A stretch of 64,000 bases of DNA from Streptomyces griseiscabiei (lineage in GTDB: Bacteria; Actinomycetota; Actinomycetes; Streptomycetales; Streptomycetaceae): assembly GCF_020010925.1 (NCBI RefSeq), contig NZ_JAGJBZ010000001.1:1116001-1180000 (forward strand), in the 5' to 3' direction. This document shows, one piece after another, positions 35,546 through 44,530 of the stretch. A model generated the notes under the pieces. That model did not search any database. It worked only from the letters and a program-made list of their open reading frames with translations, and was not told the origin of the DNA. The translations under genes and the position numbers were made by a program. Within the stretch, counting starts at the first letter, position 1, and every line of letters starts with the position of its first letter.

Positions 35546-36016
35546 TCACGGCGTCGGGAACGAGGGGTCCGTCGAGAACTGGTGGAACGTGACCATGAAG
35601 AAGACACAGAACGCGAAGGCCACCCCGAGCAGGGTCAGGATGCCGACACCGGCGGCGCCCTGCTTGAACCCCTGGTCGCGGCCGTGCGCCGTGGCCACCA
35701 CGTCCGGGCCGGCGGTGTAGTGGACGGTGACGAAGTCGCCCTCGACGGTCGTCATCGGCCCGTCCTCCTCCTCGAAGCGGACGGGGCGGCCGTCGTGGGT
35801 CGTGAACTCGTACACGTGGTGGATCGTGGTGTGCACCGAGCTGCGGTCGCCCATGCCGGTGCTGACGGTCGTGAACGCCCTGAGGCAGCGCGCCTCGGCG
35901 GTCAGCCCGCTGTTCCAGGCGCGTCTGATCCGCAGCCAGCTGCTCAGCACCCGGTAGGCCATGAAGCCGATGAAGGCCATCATGACAAGGGGAATGAGAT
36001 AGAAGAAGACGTCCAT
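35546..36016 (-). CDS. DUF3592-type small membrane protein
   Basis: 156 residues. Two membrane spans: residues 3-25 (FFYLIPLVMMAFIGFMAYRVL) and about 120-145 (VGILTLLGVAFAFCVFFMV). The domain between them is beta-rich, VYEFTTHDGRPVRFEEEDGPMTTVEGDFVTVHYTAGPDVV, characteristic of DUF3592. The ATG at 36016 follows GGGGGA. Family function unknown. It stands alone between the ligase and the LPMO genes. Confidence 0.75.
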   Translation of the reverse strand: MDVFFYLIPLVMMAFIGFMAYRVLSSWLRIRRAWNSGLTAEARCLRAFTTVSTGMGDRSSVHTTIHHVYEFTTHDGRPVRFEEEDGPMTTVEGDFVTVHYTAGPDVVATAHGRDQGFKQGAAGVGILTLLGVAFAFCVFFMVTFHQFSTDPSFPTP

Positions 36017-36145
36017 GATGGTCCCCCGAAGTCCGGTCGCCGCCCTGGTCGGCGGCGTGTGGGGACCGTACCCGCGTGGGGGCCCCGCGCAGCTCAAGAG
36101 ATCCTCAGAACTGAGCGGGGCCGGGGCGCAGCACCGCCCGGAGGG

Positions 36146-36763
36146 TCAGAAGGTGACGTCCGAGCAGGCGTAGAACGCGTTGGTGGTGTCCGCGACCGTC
36201 CACACCGCGAGGATCACGTGGTGGCCGCTCAGCCCGGACGGCAGCCGGCCGGTGTGGGAGAGCGTGGACGGTGGGCGCTGGCCGTTGTAGGGGACGGTGA
36301 AGAACGGGGTGAGGTTGAGGTCGGAGCGGGCCAGGGCGTGGTTCTGGTTCCAGCCCGCCTTGGTGACGTAGTACTTGAAGTCGGTGGTGGCGTGCATGGC
36401 GGTGAACTGCCAGCGGAACGTGTAGTTCTGACCGCCCGTCACCCTGGTGGTGGGCCAGGCGGCGCCGCCCGGCCTGGTGGACGCGTTGAGCTGGTTGAAC
36501 CGGCTGTTGCCGCCGGAGCAGAGTTGGCCGTCAGCCGGCCCTGAGCCCGGGAAGCCCTTCGGGCCCTCCACGCTCTGCGGCTCCCACTGGATCTCGCCGC
36601 AGTTGGTGACGGTGCCGTTCTGACAGAGCTTCTGCCGGCTGACGGGAAGGTCGGTGTAGCCGTGGCCGGAGGCGCCACCACTGGAGAGCACGAGCGCTCC
36701 GGTGGTGGCGAGGCCGACCGCGGCGGCGTACCACTTGGTCCTGTTCCGCGCGTGATGGCGCAT
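36146..36763 (-). CDS. lpmP: AA10 lytic polysaccharide monooxygenase (LpmP-like)
   Basis: 205 residues. The signal peptide ends after ASG, so mature enzyme begins at His34 (HGYTDLPVSRQ), the first ligand of the copper brace; the second His is in FTAMHATTDFKYYV. Cysteines form the AA10 disulfides. C-terminal HHVILAVWTVADTTNAFYACSDV is a family hallmark. There is no carbohydrate-binding module. It cleaves chitin or cellulose oxidatively outside the cell. In Streptomyces this gene is coupled to CslA/GlxA glycan processing. RBS AGGGAG 8 nt upstream of ATG 36763. Confidence 0.92.
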   Translation of the reverse strand: MRHHARNRTKWYAAAVGLATTGALVLSSGGASGHGYTDLPVSRQKLCQNGTVTNCGEIQWEPQSVEGPKGFPGSGPADGQLCSGGNSRFNQLNASTRPGGAAWPTTRVTGGQNYTFRWQFTAMHATTDFKYYVTKAGWNQNHALARSDLNLTPFFTVPYNGQRPPSTLSHTGRLPSGLSGHHVILAVWTVADTTNAFYACSDVTF

Positions 36764-36859
36764 ACTGCCGCTCCCTGGAGTACGTGGGGGTGTTTCCAGG
36801 TCTAGACCAAGTCCCAGATTATGGGTGCGCGTTGAACATGTCCATACCAATTCACGGGT

Positions 36860-38005
36860 TCACGGCGACACTTCGCGCCGCCCTGTGTAGAACGCCACCG
36901 TCAGGTCCTTCACCAGCGCCTTGCGTTCGTAGTCGTCGAGTTCGACCAGGCCGCGCAGGGTCAGCCGGGTCACCGTGTCCTCGACCGAGTCGACGACGGA
37001 GGTGAGCACGGTGTCGCGGTGCTGGGCGTCGAGCGCGGCGACCCGGCGGCGCTGCATCACCGCCGCCACCTCGGGCGCGTACTCGATCCGGGTCGGCTGG
37101 ACCGAGAACACCTCCATCCCGGCCGGCGCCGAGTCCACCGCCACCAGCCCGGTCAGCGCCTCGCCCACCGCCTCCGTGTTCCGCAGCGTGGCGTCCCTGA
37201 CCAGCGCGCCCGGCGCCACATCGGCCGGCAGCCGCGACAGCACCCGGGAGACCGCCGCCTCCACGCACTCCCGCAGATACCGCTCATGGTCCTCGACCCC
37301 GAGCAGCGCCCGCGCGGTGTCCCGGACCCGCCAGGTCACGAGCACGACGACCCGCAGCGCGACCCCGTTGGCGTCCACCGCCGCGATCGGCTCGCTCCGC
37401 CAGTGCCGCAGCCGTACGTCGACGCGGCGGCGCAGCACCAGCGGGTTCACCCAGAGCAGCCCGGTACGGCGGACGGTCCCCCGGTAGCGCCCGAACAGCC
37501 CAAGCACCCAGGCCCGTCCGGTCCGCCCGCGCGCCAGCCCGCCGAACCCGAACAGCGTCAGGGCCCCGGCGCCCGTGTACGCGGCCCACTGCGCGGGGCC
37601 CAGTCCGGCACCGGCGTACGCGGTCGGCAGCCCGAGCGCCCGTACCGCGAGCCCCGGCAACGCCCCGGCCCACCAGGAGGTGAGGACGCATCCGGCCACC
37701 CCGCACGCCCCACCGAGCGCCCCCACCACCCCGGGCACCACCCGCGCCGGGCGCTCGACGAGTCCGGGGTCGACCTCGACGGTGGGGCGCGGCTTCGTGG
37801 CCGTGAGCCCCTGCCGCACCCGGGGCTGCTCACCGGTGCCGCGCCGCCGGCCCACGACGGCGGGGGCGACCGGCACGGCCACGGGTGCGGGGTCGTCCCG
37901 GAACAGCAGATGGACGGGGATCTCGGTGGTGGTCTCGTTCTGGATGAGCCGGGCGGGCCGCGCGGCCCCCTCGGGCTCCGGTGTGGACGAGGTGGTCGTA
38001 CTCAT
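36860..38005 (-). CDS. SPFH/Band 7 domain membrane protein
   Basis: 381 residues. N-terminal low-complexity segment 1-85, two hydrophobic segments about 90-150, then an SPFH domain from about 175 (GLLWVNPLVLRRRVDVRLRHWRSEPIAAVDANGVALRVVV; VSRVLSRLPADVAPG; PAGMEVFSVQPTRIEYAPEVAAVMQRRR). GGAGG in the sequence preceding ATG 38005 indicates this start over ATG 38017. It probably scaffolds membrane microdomains. Conserved with the cslA region, so it may organise the glycan machinery at the tip; this is inference. Confidence 0.85.
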   Translation of the reverse strand: MSTTTSSTPEPEGAARPARLIQNETTTEIPVHLLFRDDPAPVAVPVAPAVVGRRRGTGEQPRVRQGLTATKPRPTVEVDPGLVERPARVVPGVVGALGGACGVAGCVLTSWWAGALPGLAVRALGLPTAYAGAGLGPAQWAAYTGAGALTLFGFGGLARGRTGRAWVLGLFGRYRGTVRRTGLLWVNPLVLRRRVDVRLRHWRSEPIAAVDANGVALRVVVLVTWRVRDTARALLGVEDHERYLRECVEAAVSRVLSRLPADVAPGALVRDATLRNTEAVGEALTGLVAVDSAPAGMEVFSVQPTRIEYAPEVAAVMQRRRVAALDAQHRDTVLTSVVDSVEDTVTRLTLRGLVELDDYERKALVKDLTVAFYTGRREVSP

Positions 38006-38113
38006 ACGTGCCTCCATGCCTCCGCGCAGGAAGAACCGTGGTGAGAGTGGTCGAAGGGGGTGGGGGTGCCCGATGCGGGCTGGTGCGGGCGGGTGCGAGT
38101 GCGCGTGCGGGCG

Positions 38114-39673
38114 TCAGGAGAACAGGCGGCGCCAGGTCTCCGGGCCCGGGTAGCCGTCCGCCGCGCCGCCGCGCCACCCCTGGGCCCGCTGGAACGCCTC
38201 CACGTTCCGCCGGTCCGACTCGTCCCAGCGGGACCCCGGCCCCGAGGCGTAGTACTTGCCGAAACCCTTCCTGACCAGCTGCTCCCCGAGCCGGCTGACA
38301 TACGGGTTGTCCGCGCCCGGCCGGAACATGCCCCGCCCGGGATAGCCGAGCACGCCGTGCGAGGCGGGCGTCACGGGCGGCGCCCCCGGCTTCCCCGGCT
38401 TCGCCGAGCCCCTGGGCGGGGCGGGCTCCTCGGGCCCGCCGGGTGCGGCCGGCTTCCCGGGCGGCCGGTGCACCACCGGCGGCTTCGGCTGCGCGGGCTT
38501 GCCCCCGGGGCCCGGGTTGCCGGCCTGCGGGATGTCCCGGCCCCGGCCGCTGACCAGATAGGACCAGGTCAGCGGGCCCGGAATGCCGTCCGCGAACCGG
38601 CCCGACCAGCCCTGCGCCCGCTGGAACGCCCGGGTGGCCCGGCGGTCGGCGTCGGACCAGACCGGCCCCGGCCCGTCGGTGTAGAAGCGGGCCCCGCCGC
38701 GCTCCACCAGCATCCGCCCCAGCCGGGTGACGTACTTGTTGCGCGCGCCGGACCCGAACGCCTCGGCCCCCGGGAAGCGGTCACCTGCGGACGGCCCTGC
38801 GGCACCCTTGGCGCCCGGCTGCTCCGGCGGGACCCCGGGGGCACCGGTGCCGTCCGGGCCGTCGGTGCCGTCCGGGCCGTTGGAGGCGTCCGTCCCGCCG
38901 TCCGGGCGGCCCTCGGCGTCGTCGACGAGCCCCTTGTAGCGGTACGGCACATAGCGGGTCGCGTTGTCCCAGTACCCGTACGGGGTGGCCTGCCTGCGGG
39001 CGTACGGGCGGGCCGACTCGTAGGCGATGTAGTGGGTCTCCGCGAGGTCCGTCCAGCCGCCGAAGATGACGACGTGCGAGCCCTTCTGCGGGTCCTTCGG
39101 ATTGTGGAAGAGCAGCATGTCGCCGGGTTCCAGCCGGTCCTTGGAAATCCGCTGGGCGAACTTGTCGAGGCTGCCCGTCCATTCGTTCCCGGGGAGGTTC
39201 CAGGCCATCGACACAAACCCCGAGCAGTCCTGCCGATAACCGTCGGACCAGTATTCGCGCATGCTGTACGGCACCCCGGCCGCGATCCAGGTCTTGGCCC
39301 GTCTGATGATCTCGGCGCGGGTGGTGGGCGGGATCCGGACCTCCTTCGGCGGCTTCTCCCCGTCCGCCGGGCGCCCTCGGGGACCATGCAGCGGAGTCTT
39401 CTTCCCCTGGGGGGTGTCCGGCCCGTCACCTGCGGGAACGGCACCGGGGCTGACCGGGCCGTGGGCCGCCGCGACCGCCGGTACGGCATGCCCGGCGCCG
39501 AGTGCGGCACCGGCGGCGGTGGCCACCACGAGGGCGCTCGTGGCGGTTCGGGCCGCCGGGTGGCTCAGCCGGGCGTAGCGGGCCGAGTGCGGCATGATCC
39601 GCCGCCAGTGGACACAACCGGGGCATTCGCAGTCGCCCCCCGGATCGATCTCCTCGAATACCGGAGTCCCCAT
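38114..39673 (-). CDS. Secreted NlpC/P60-like protein with two peptidoglycan-binding repeats
   Basis: 519 residues. An N-terminal Cys cluster (GGDCECPGCVHW) precedes a membrane or signal segment (ATSALVVATAAGAALGA). The enzymatic domain (about 125-250) has Cys in QDCSGFVSMAWNLPG and His in GSHVVIFGG, as in NlpC/P60 or CHAP amidases. A Pro/Gly-rich linker is followed by two tandem repeats of about 65 residues (KYVTRLGRMLVERGG...FQRAQGWSG and PYVSRLGEQLVRKGF...FQRAQGWRGG), the actinobacterial peptidoglycan-binding form. ATG 39673 with GAGGGG. It may locally open the wall for cslA product; this is inference. Confidence 0.85.
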   Translation of the reverse strand: MGTPVFEEIDPGGDCECPGCVHWRRIMPHSARYARLSHPAARTATSALVVATAAGAALGAGHAVPAVAAAHGPVSPGAVPAGDGPDTPQGKKTPLHGPRGRPADGEKPPKEVRIPPTTRAEIIRRAKTWIAAGVPYSMREYWSDGYRQDCSGFVSMAWNLPGNEWTGSLDKFAQRISKDRLEPGDMLLFHNPKDPQKGSHVVIFGGWTDLAETHYIAYESARPYARRQATPYGYWDNATRYVPYRYKGLVDDAEGRPDGGTDASNGPDGTDGPDGTGAPGVPPEQPGAKGAAGPSAGDRFPGAEAFGSGARNKYVTRLGRMLVERGGARFYTDGPGPVWSDADRRATRAFQRAQGWSGRFADGIPGPLTWSYLVSGRGRDIPQAGNPGPGGKPAQPKPPVVHRPPGKPAAPGGPEEPAPPRGSAKPGKPGAPPVTPASHGVLGYPGRGMFRPGADNPYVSRLGEQLVRKGFGKYYASGPGSRWDESDRRNVEAFQRAQGWRGGAADGYPGPETWRRLFS

Positions 39674-39864
39674 GCGATTCCCCTCGCGAACCGACCGAAG
39701 AATTCCACGCTTCTGCACGCCGGTCAGTTTCTCAACGGTCATCCCGTGTCGCATGCTGACGGTCCAAATGATGTACACGAGGCGCCCGGGGCGGGGGCCG
39801 GGCCCCGCCCCCGCCCGGTCCGTGGTCGGGAGCACCCCCGCCCCTCCGGTAAAGTTCTTCTCGC

Positions 39865-39938
39865 GCGCCGCTAGCTCAGTTGGTTAGAGCAGCTGACTCT
39901 TAATCAGCGGGTCCGGGGTTCGAGTCCCTGGCGGCGCA
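39865..39938 (+). tRNA. tRNA-Lys (CTT), copy 3
   Basis: Third identical 74-nt copy, anticodon CTT, in the same orientation as the copies at 17382 and 31774. It is divergent from the NlpC/P60-like gene and precedes cslA. Confidence 0.97.
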
Positions 39939-39946
39939 CCATCGGA

Positions 39947-39982
39947 AGAGGCCCCTCGCGAAGTGAATCGCGAGGGGCCTCT
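39947..39982. terminator. Hairpin after tRNA-Lys copy 3
   Basis: 14-bp perfect stem (39947-39960 with 39969-39982), 8-nt loop AAGTGAAT. It insulates the tRNA transcription from cslA. Confidence 0.85.
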
Positions 39983-40363
39983 CCGTATGTGGCGATGTGG
40001 GGTGATGCCCCAATGACGGCGTATGACCGGTAAACAGCGCGTTTCGCATCTTGCGATCAAGCTTCACACCGTAGAACCCTGGGTCGTAAGAGACTGCGGA
40101 TACATGGCAGTTTGGGGGCCTTGGGGTGTTCCGCGCCCCGGGATGGGGATCATGGGCCCCCGGCGACGCACGTGATGCACGCGCTCAGGAACAAAAGATG
40201 CCGAGGGGGCATCAATGCAACCGGATGGCCGTCGCCCCGTGTCCTCATGGTGTAGATCACATGGTGACGATGACCCACTGATGCGTCCGTAACGGTCGAG
40301 GGGGACCGAATCGGATGGAATACCGACGAACACACGCTCGACGCGTGTGCGGGGGGATGACTC
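39983..40363 (+). promoter_or_regulatory. Long promoter/leader region of cslA
   Basis: 381 nt, less G+C-rich than its surroundings and free of a credible gene. It contains several short dyads, but I see no recognisable riboswitch (in particular no ydaO-like motif). GGGGGGA precedes the ATG at 40364. It is likely to carry the developmental promoter(s) of cslA-glxA. Confidence 0.4.
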
Positions 40364-42379
40364 ATGACGTCGACGCCGACGGGCGCCCGGCATAACCACG
40401 ACCCGTCCGAGACGACCCGGCTCAAGGTGCCGTCGCACCGGACCGGAGCCTTCCGCAGGCTCAAGAAGACACTTCCCAGATACGACTACGAGCACTACAG
40501 CCGACTCGCCGGACCACTGACCCAGCCCGATCCGACCAAGCCCTACCGGGTGCAGTACCGCTCACTGATCTCCCAGGAACCGCACCGGCTGCGGGTCGCC
40601 CTGATGCTGGCGGCCGCGCCCCTGCTCTCCCTGGTCCTGCTGGCCTGGCTGCTGCAGCAGGACCACTGGACCAAGCGCGACTACGTCGAGTACGAGTTCC
40701 TGCCCACCCTCGACCTGGTCATGCTGGTCTCGATCGGCCTGATCGAGTTCTTCCGCTGTATGAACGTGCTGTCGAACGCGCACGCCACCCTGGTCGCCCG
40801 CGACCCGGTCCCGGTGGTGCCCGAGACCGGCACCAGAGTCGCCTTCCTCACCTCCTTCGTGCCCGGCAAGGAGCCGCTGGAGATGGTGACGAAGACCCTG
40901 GAGGCCGCGGTCAGGCTCCGGCACCGGGGACTGCTGCACGTCTGGCTGCTCGACGAGGGCGACGACGCCGATGTGAAGGCGGTCTGCGCGCGCCTGGGCG
41001 TGCACCACTTCTCCCGCAAGGGCATCGCGAAGTGGAACCAGCCCAAGGGCCCGCACCGTGCCAAGACCAAGCACGGCAACTACAACGCCTGGCTGGACGC
41101 GCACGGCGACGACTACGACTTCTTCGCCTCGGTCGACACCGACCACATCCCGCTCCCCAACTACCTGGAGCGGATGCTCGGTTTCTTCCGGGACCCGAAC
41201 ATCGGCTTCGTCATCGGCCCCCAGGTGTACGGCAACTACGACAACTTCGTCACCAAGGCCGCCGAGTCCCAGCAGTTCCTGTTCCACGCGCTGATCCAGC
41301 GCGCCGGCAACAAGTACGGCGCCCCCATGTTCGTCGGCACCTCCAACGCCGTACGGATCAAGGCGCTCAAGCAGATCGGCGGGCTGTACGACTCGATCAC
41401 CGAGGACATGGCCACCGGTTTCGAGATCCACCGCCACAGGAACCCGGCGACGGGGAAGAAGTGGCGCTCGGTCTACACCCCGGACGTCCTCGCGGTGGGT
41501 GAGGGGCCCAGCGCCTGGACGGACTTCTTCACCCAGCAGATGCGCTGGTCGCGCGGGACGTACGAGACGATCCTCAAGCAGTACTGGAAGGGCTGGTACT
41601 CGCTGCCGCCGACCAAGCTCTTCAACTACACGATGATGATCATCTTCTACCCGATGTCCGCCCTCAACTGGATCCTGGCGGCGCTGAGTTGCGCCCTGTT
41701 CCTGGGCCTGGGCGCCTCCGGGGTGAACATCGACCCGACCGTGTGGCTGATGCTCTACGGCAACGCGTCCGCGCTGCAGATAGGCCTGTACGTCTGGAAC
41801 CGCCGGCACAACGTCTCCCCGCACGAGCCGGAGGGCTCCGGCGGGGTGGCCGGCATGGTGATGTCCGCGCTGTCGGCGCCGCTCTACGCGAAGGCGCTGA
41901 TCGACTCGGCCCTGCGCCGCAAGAGCAAGTTCGTGGTCACGCCCAAGGGGGACTCGGCGAGCCCGGACCGGTGGTTCGGCACCTTCCGGTACCACTGGTA
42001 CTTCATCGCCATCTTCGGGGCCTCGATCACCGCCGGGTTCGTCCTCGGCCACGCACACCCCGCGATGATCATCTGGGCCGTCTTCGCCATGATGATCACC
42101 GCCCTCCCCATCTTCGCCTGGCGCTACATGCTGCGGCAGGACAAGAAGAAGGCCGCCGCCGCGGCCGAGCTCCAGGGGTCCATGGTGGCGCCGCCCGAGG
42201 CGGCTCCCGCCCCGTTCGCGCCACCACAGACACCGCACGCCCCACCCGCGCCTCACGCTCCCCAGCACAAGCCGAGCTGGGCGGCGTCCGGGTCGGGCGG
42301 CGGGGGTAGCGACCAGACGATGCAGATCGCGCTGGGCGGACTCGGCGGACGTGGCGGAGCGGGGGGACGTAAGGAATGA
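40364..42379 (+). CDS. cslA: Cellulose-synthase-like glycosyltransferase CslA
   Basis: 671 residues, GT2 family. Two N-terminal membrane spans (about 78-95 and 110-130), then the catalytic domain with the processive motif set: LLDEGDDADV, SVDTDHIPLP, ITEDMATG and QQMRWSRG. Four to five C-terminal spans follow, with a cytoplasmic Pro/Ala tail. It synthesises a beta-glucan at hyphal tips, needed for aerial development. It is translationally coupled to glxA (ATGA 42376). No PilZ domain is visible, so c-di-GMP regulation as in BcsA is unlikely. Confidence 0.95.
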   Translation: MTSTPTGARHNHDPSETTRLKVPSHRTGAFRRLKKTLPRYDYEHYSRLAGPLTQPDPTKPYRVQYRSLISQEPHRLRVALMLAAAPLLSLVLLAWLLQQDHWTKRDYVEYEFLPTLDLVMLVSIGLIEFFRCMNVLSNAHATLVARDPVPVVPETGTRVAFLTSFVPGKEPLEMVTKTLEAAVRLRHRGLLHVWLLDEGDDADVKAVCARLGVHHFSRKGIAKWNQPKGPHRAKTKHGNYNAWLDAHGDDYDFFASVDTDHIPLPNYLERMLGFFRDPNIGFVIGPQVYGNYDNFVTKAAESQQFLFHALIQRAGNKYGAPMFVGTSNAVRIKALKQIGGLYDSITEDMATGFEIHRHRNPATGKKWRSVYTPDVLAVGEGPSAWTDFFTQQMRWSRGTYETILKQYWKGWYSLPPTKLFNYTMMIIFYPMSALNWILAALSCALFLGLGASGVNIDPTVWLMLYGNASALQIGLYVWNRRHNVSPHEPEGSGGVAGMVMSALSAPLYAKALIDSALRRKSKFVVTPKGDSASPDRWFGTFRYHWYFIAIFGASITAGFVLGHAHPAMIIWAVFAMMITALPIFAWRYMLRQDKKKAAAAAELQGSMVAPPEAAPAPFAPPQTPHAPPAPHAPQHKPSWAASGSGGGGSDQTMQIALGGLGGRGGAGGRKE

Positions 42380-44313
42380 AGGACCGTGCAGGCCGCCGCC
42401 GTGCCCGTCGCCTCGCGATCGGCGCGGCGGTGGTCCTCGCGCTCGCCGGGATGAACGGGCCGTGGGTGTACCGCTTCAGTACCGAGAAGTACCACCAGTA
42501 CAAGATCAACAGACCCGAGTACAAGGCGGACAACGGGCACTGGCAGGTCGTGGAGTTCCCGGAGGAGTACCGGCAGAACACCATCCACGCGGCCCTGCTG
42601 CACACCGGCAAGATCCTGCTGATCGCGGGCTCGGGCAACGACGCCGACAACTTCGACAGGAAGAAGTTCGACACCCGCCTCTGGGACCCGGTCGCGCAGA
42701 CCATCAAGCGCGTACCGACCCCGGCCGACCTCTTCTGCACCGGGCACACCCAGCTGTCCAACGGCAATCTGCTGATCGCGGGCGGCACCAAGCGCTACGA
42801 GAAGCTGAAGGGCGATGTCACCAAGGCCGGCGGCCTGATGATCATCCACAACGAGAACCCCGACAAGGGGATGAGGCTCAAGGCGGGCACCAGGTTCGTC
42901 GGCAAGGCGAACGGCAAGACGTTCGTCCTCAAGGACACCGTCGAGCTCAAGAAGGCCGTCAAGACCTTCGACCCGGACACCGGCAGGTTCACCGGCAACA
43001 AGCCCGGCATCGCACGCGCCTACGTCGAGGCCGAGCGCAGGGGCAAGAAGTACGAGACGGGGACGGAGGACAACTACAAGGTCTCGGGGCTGACGGGCGA
43101 GGACGCGCGGAACACGTACGGCATCGCGCAGAAGCTCGCCCTCGACAAGAAGGACTTCCAGGGGATCAAGGACGCCTACGAGTTCGACCCGGTCGCCGAG
43201 AAGTACATCAAGGTCGACCCGATGAACGAGGCGCGCTGGTACCCGACCCTGACGACACTGTCGGACGGCACGGTTCTCAGCCTCTCCGGGCTGGACGAGA
43301 TCGGGCAGCTGGTCCCGGGCAAGAACGAGATCTACGACCCCGGGACGAAGAAGTGGACGTACACCAAGGACGAGCAGCAGTTCCCGACGTACCCGGCGAT
43401 CTCCCTGATGCAGAACGGCAGGCTGTTCTACTCGGGCGCGAACGCGGGGTACGGACCGGACGACATCGGGCGCGACCCCGGGATCTGGGACCTGAGGACC
43501 AACAAGTTCACCAAGGTCCCCGGGATGAGCGACAGCAAGCTGCTGGAGACCGCCGGGACGGTGCTGCTGCCTCCGGCGCAGGACGAGAAGTACATGGTGA
43601 TCGGCGGGGGCGGGGTCGGTGAGTCGGAGCGGTCCAGCAGGAAGACCCGGCTGATCGATCTGCTGGCCGACGAGCCGAGGTTCACGGACGGACCGGAACT
43701 GGCCAAGGGCACCCGGTATCCGCAGGCCTCGATCCTGCCCGACGACACGGTCCTCATCTCCGGCGGTTCCGAGGACTACCGGGGGCGGGGCGACTCCAAC
43801 ATCCTGGAGGCGCGGCTGTACGACGCGAGGACGGGTGAACTGCGGCGGGTGGCCGACCCGTTGGTGGGCCGGAACTACCACTCCGGGTCGATCCTGCTGC
43901 CGGACGGGCGGGTCGTGTTCTTCGGCTCCGACTCCCTCTACGCCGACAAGGCCAACACCAAGCCGGGGGAGTTCGAGCAGCGCATCGAGATCTATACGCC
44001 GCCGTATCTGTTCCAGGACGCGCGGCCGACGCTGACGGGCGGGCCGAAGACGGCGGCGCGCGGCGGGAAGGCGGCGTTCGGGACGCGGCACGGGTCGTCC
44101 ATCCGGTCGGCGCGGCTGATCCGGCCCAGCGCGTCCACGCATGTGACGGATGTGGACCAGAAGTCGATCGAGGTGGACTTCGAGGTGACCGGGGACCGGA
44201 TCGAGGTGACCGTGCCGAAGAACCGGAATCTGGTGCAGTCGGGGTGGTACATGCTGTTCGTGACGGACGACGCGGGGACGCCGAGCGCGGCGCGGTGGGT
44301 GAAGGTGCCGTAG
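42376..44313 (+). CDS. glxA: GlxA mononuclear copper radical oxidase
   Basis: 645 residues. An N-terminal membrane anchor (15-30) is followed by a seven-bladed Kelch-like domain and a C-terminal galactose-oxidase domain. Candidate active-site residues in this numbering are Cys121 (DLFCTGHTQL) for the thioether crosslink, Trp288-Tyr289 (NEARWYPTL), the axial pair Tyr501-His502 (GRNYHSGS) and a further copper His in ASTHVTDV. They agree with the known GlxA of S. lividans, as I recall it. It oxidises the CslA product at the outer face of the membrane and is required for tip glycan deposition. Overlaps cslA by 4 nt. Confidence 0.94.
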   Translation: MKDRAGRRRARRLAIGAAVVLALAGMNGPWVYRFSTEKYHQYKINRPEYKADNGHWQVVEFPEEYRQNTIHAALLHTGKILLIAGSGNDADNFDRKKFDTRLWDPVAQTIKRVPTPADLFCTGHTQLSNGNLLIAGGTKRYEKLKGDVTKAGGLMIIHNENPDKGMRLKAGTRFVGKANGKTFVLKDTVELKKAVKTFDPDTGRFTGNKPGIARAYVEAERRGKKYETGTEDNYKVSGLTGEDARNTYGIAQKLALDKKDFQGIKDAYEFDPVAEKYIKVDPMNEARWYPTLTTLSDGTVLSLSGLDEIGQLVPGKNEIYDPGTKKWTYTKDEQQFPTYPAISLMQNGRLFYSGANAGYGPDDIGRDPGIWDLRTNKFTKVPGMSDSKLLETAGTVLLPPAQDEKYMVIGGGGVGESERSSRKTRLIDLLADEPRFTDGPELAKGTRYPQASILPDDTVLISGGSEDYRGRGDSNILEARLYDARTGELRRVADPLVGRNYHSGSILLPDGRVVFFGSDSLYADKANTKPGEFEQRIEIYTPPYLFQDARPTLTGGPKTAARGGKAAFGTRHGSSIRSARLIRPSASTHVTDVDQKSIEVDFEVTGDRIEVTVPKNRNLVQSGWYMLFVTDDAGTPSAARWVKVP

Positions 44314-44338
44314 GGGTTCGCTTTCGGGTGCGGGCGCG

Positions 44339-44500
44339 TGGGGGCTGGTCGCGCAGTTCCCCGCGCCCCTGAAAAGCAGGGGCTGCGCCCCGTGCTTTTC
44401 AGGCCCGCCGCCGGTCGCCGTTCGAGGCTGCGGGGGGCCTGTGTCTTTCAGGGGCGCGGGGAACTGCGCGAGAAGCCCCACCGGACCCGCGCCCGCCGAC
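44339..44500. repeat. Full-length copy of the dispersed G+C palindromic repeat
   Basis: Left arm GGTCGCGCAGTTCCCCGCGCCCC, central AAAAGCAGGGGCTGCGCCCCGTGCTTTTCAG, and right arm GGGGCGCGGGGAACTGCGCGAG closely match the copy at 26585-26728. It fills the 217-nt gap between the convergent glxA and cslZ genes, so it may serve as a bidirectional terminator. It has no transposase-like ORF. Confidence 0.8.
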
Positions 44501-44530
44501 GAACCCGCGCCCCCACCCCATCAGGCGCCC

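Noticed and set aside
36146..36763. Chitin-binding protein without enzymatic role
   Set aside because: The mature N-terminal His and the second copper His make it an LPMO rather than a simple binding protein.
17382..39938. Prophage or integrative element inserted at tRNA-Lys
   Set aside because: No integrase, excisionase or phage genes lie between the tRNA copies, and the genes there look like native chromosome.
39983..40363. Riboswitch in the cslA leader
   Set aside because: I see no ydaO (c-di-AMP), cobalamin or other known riboswitch core; only short dyads.
22433..44530. Short peptides reading GLLAQFPAPLK in several places
   Set aside because: They are translations of the palindromic repeat rather than a gene family.
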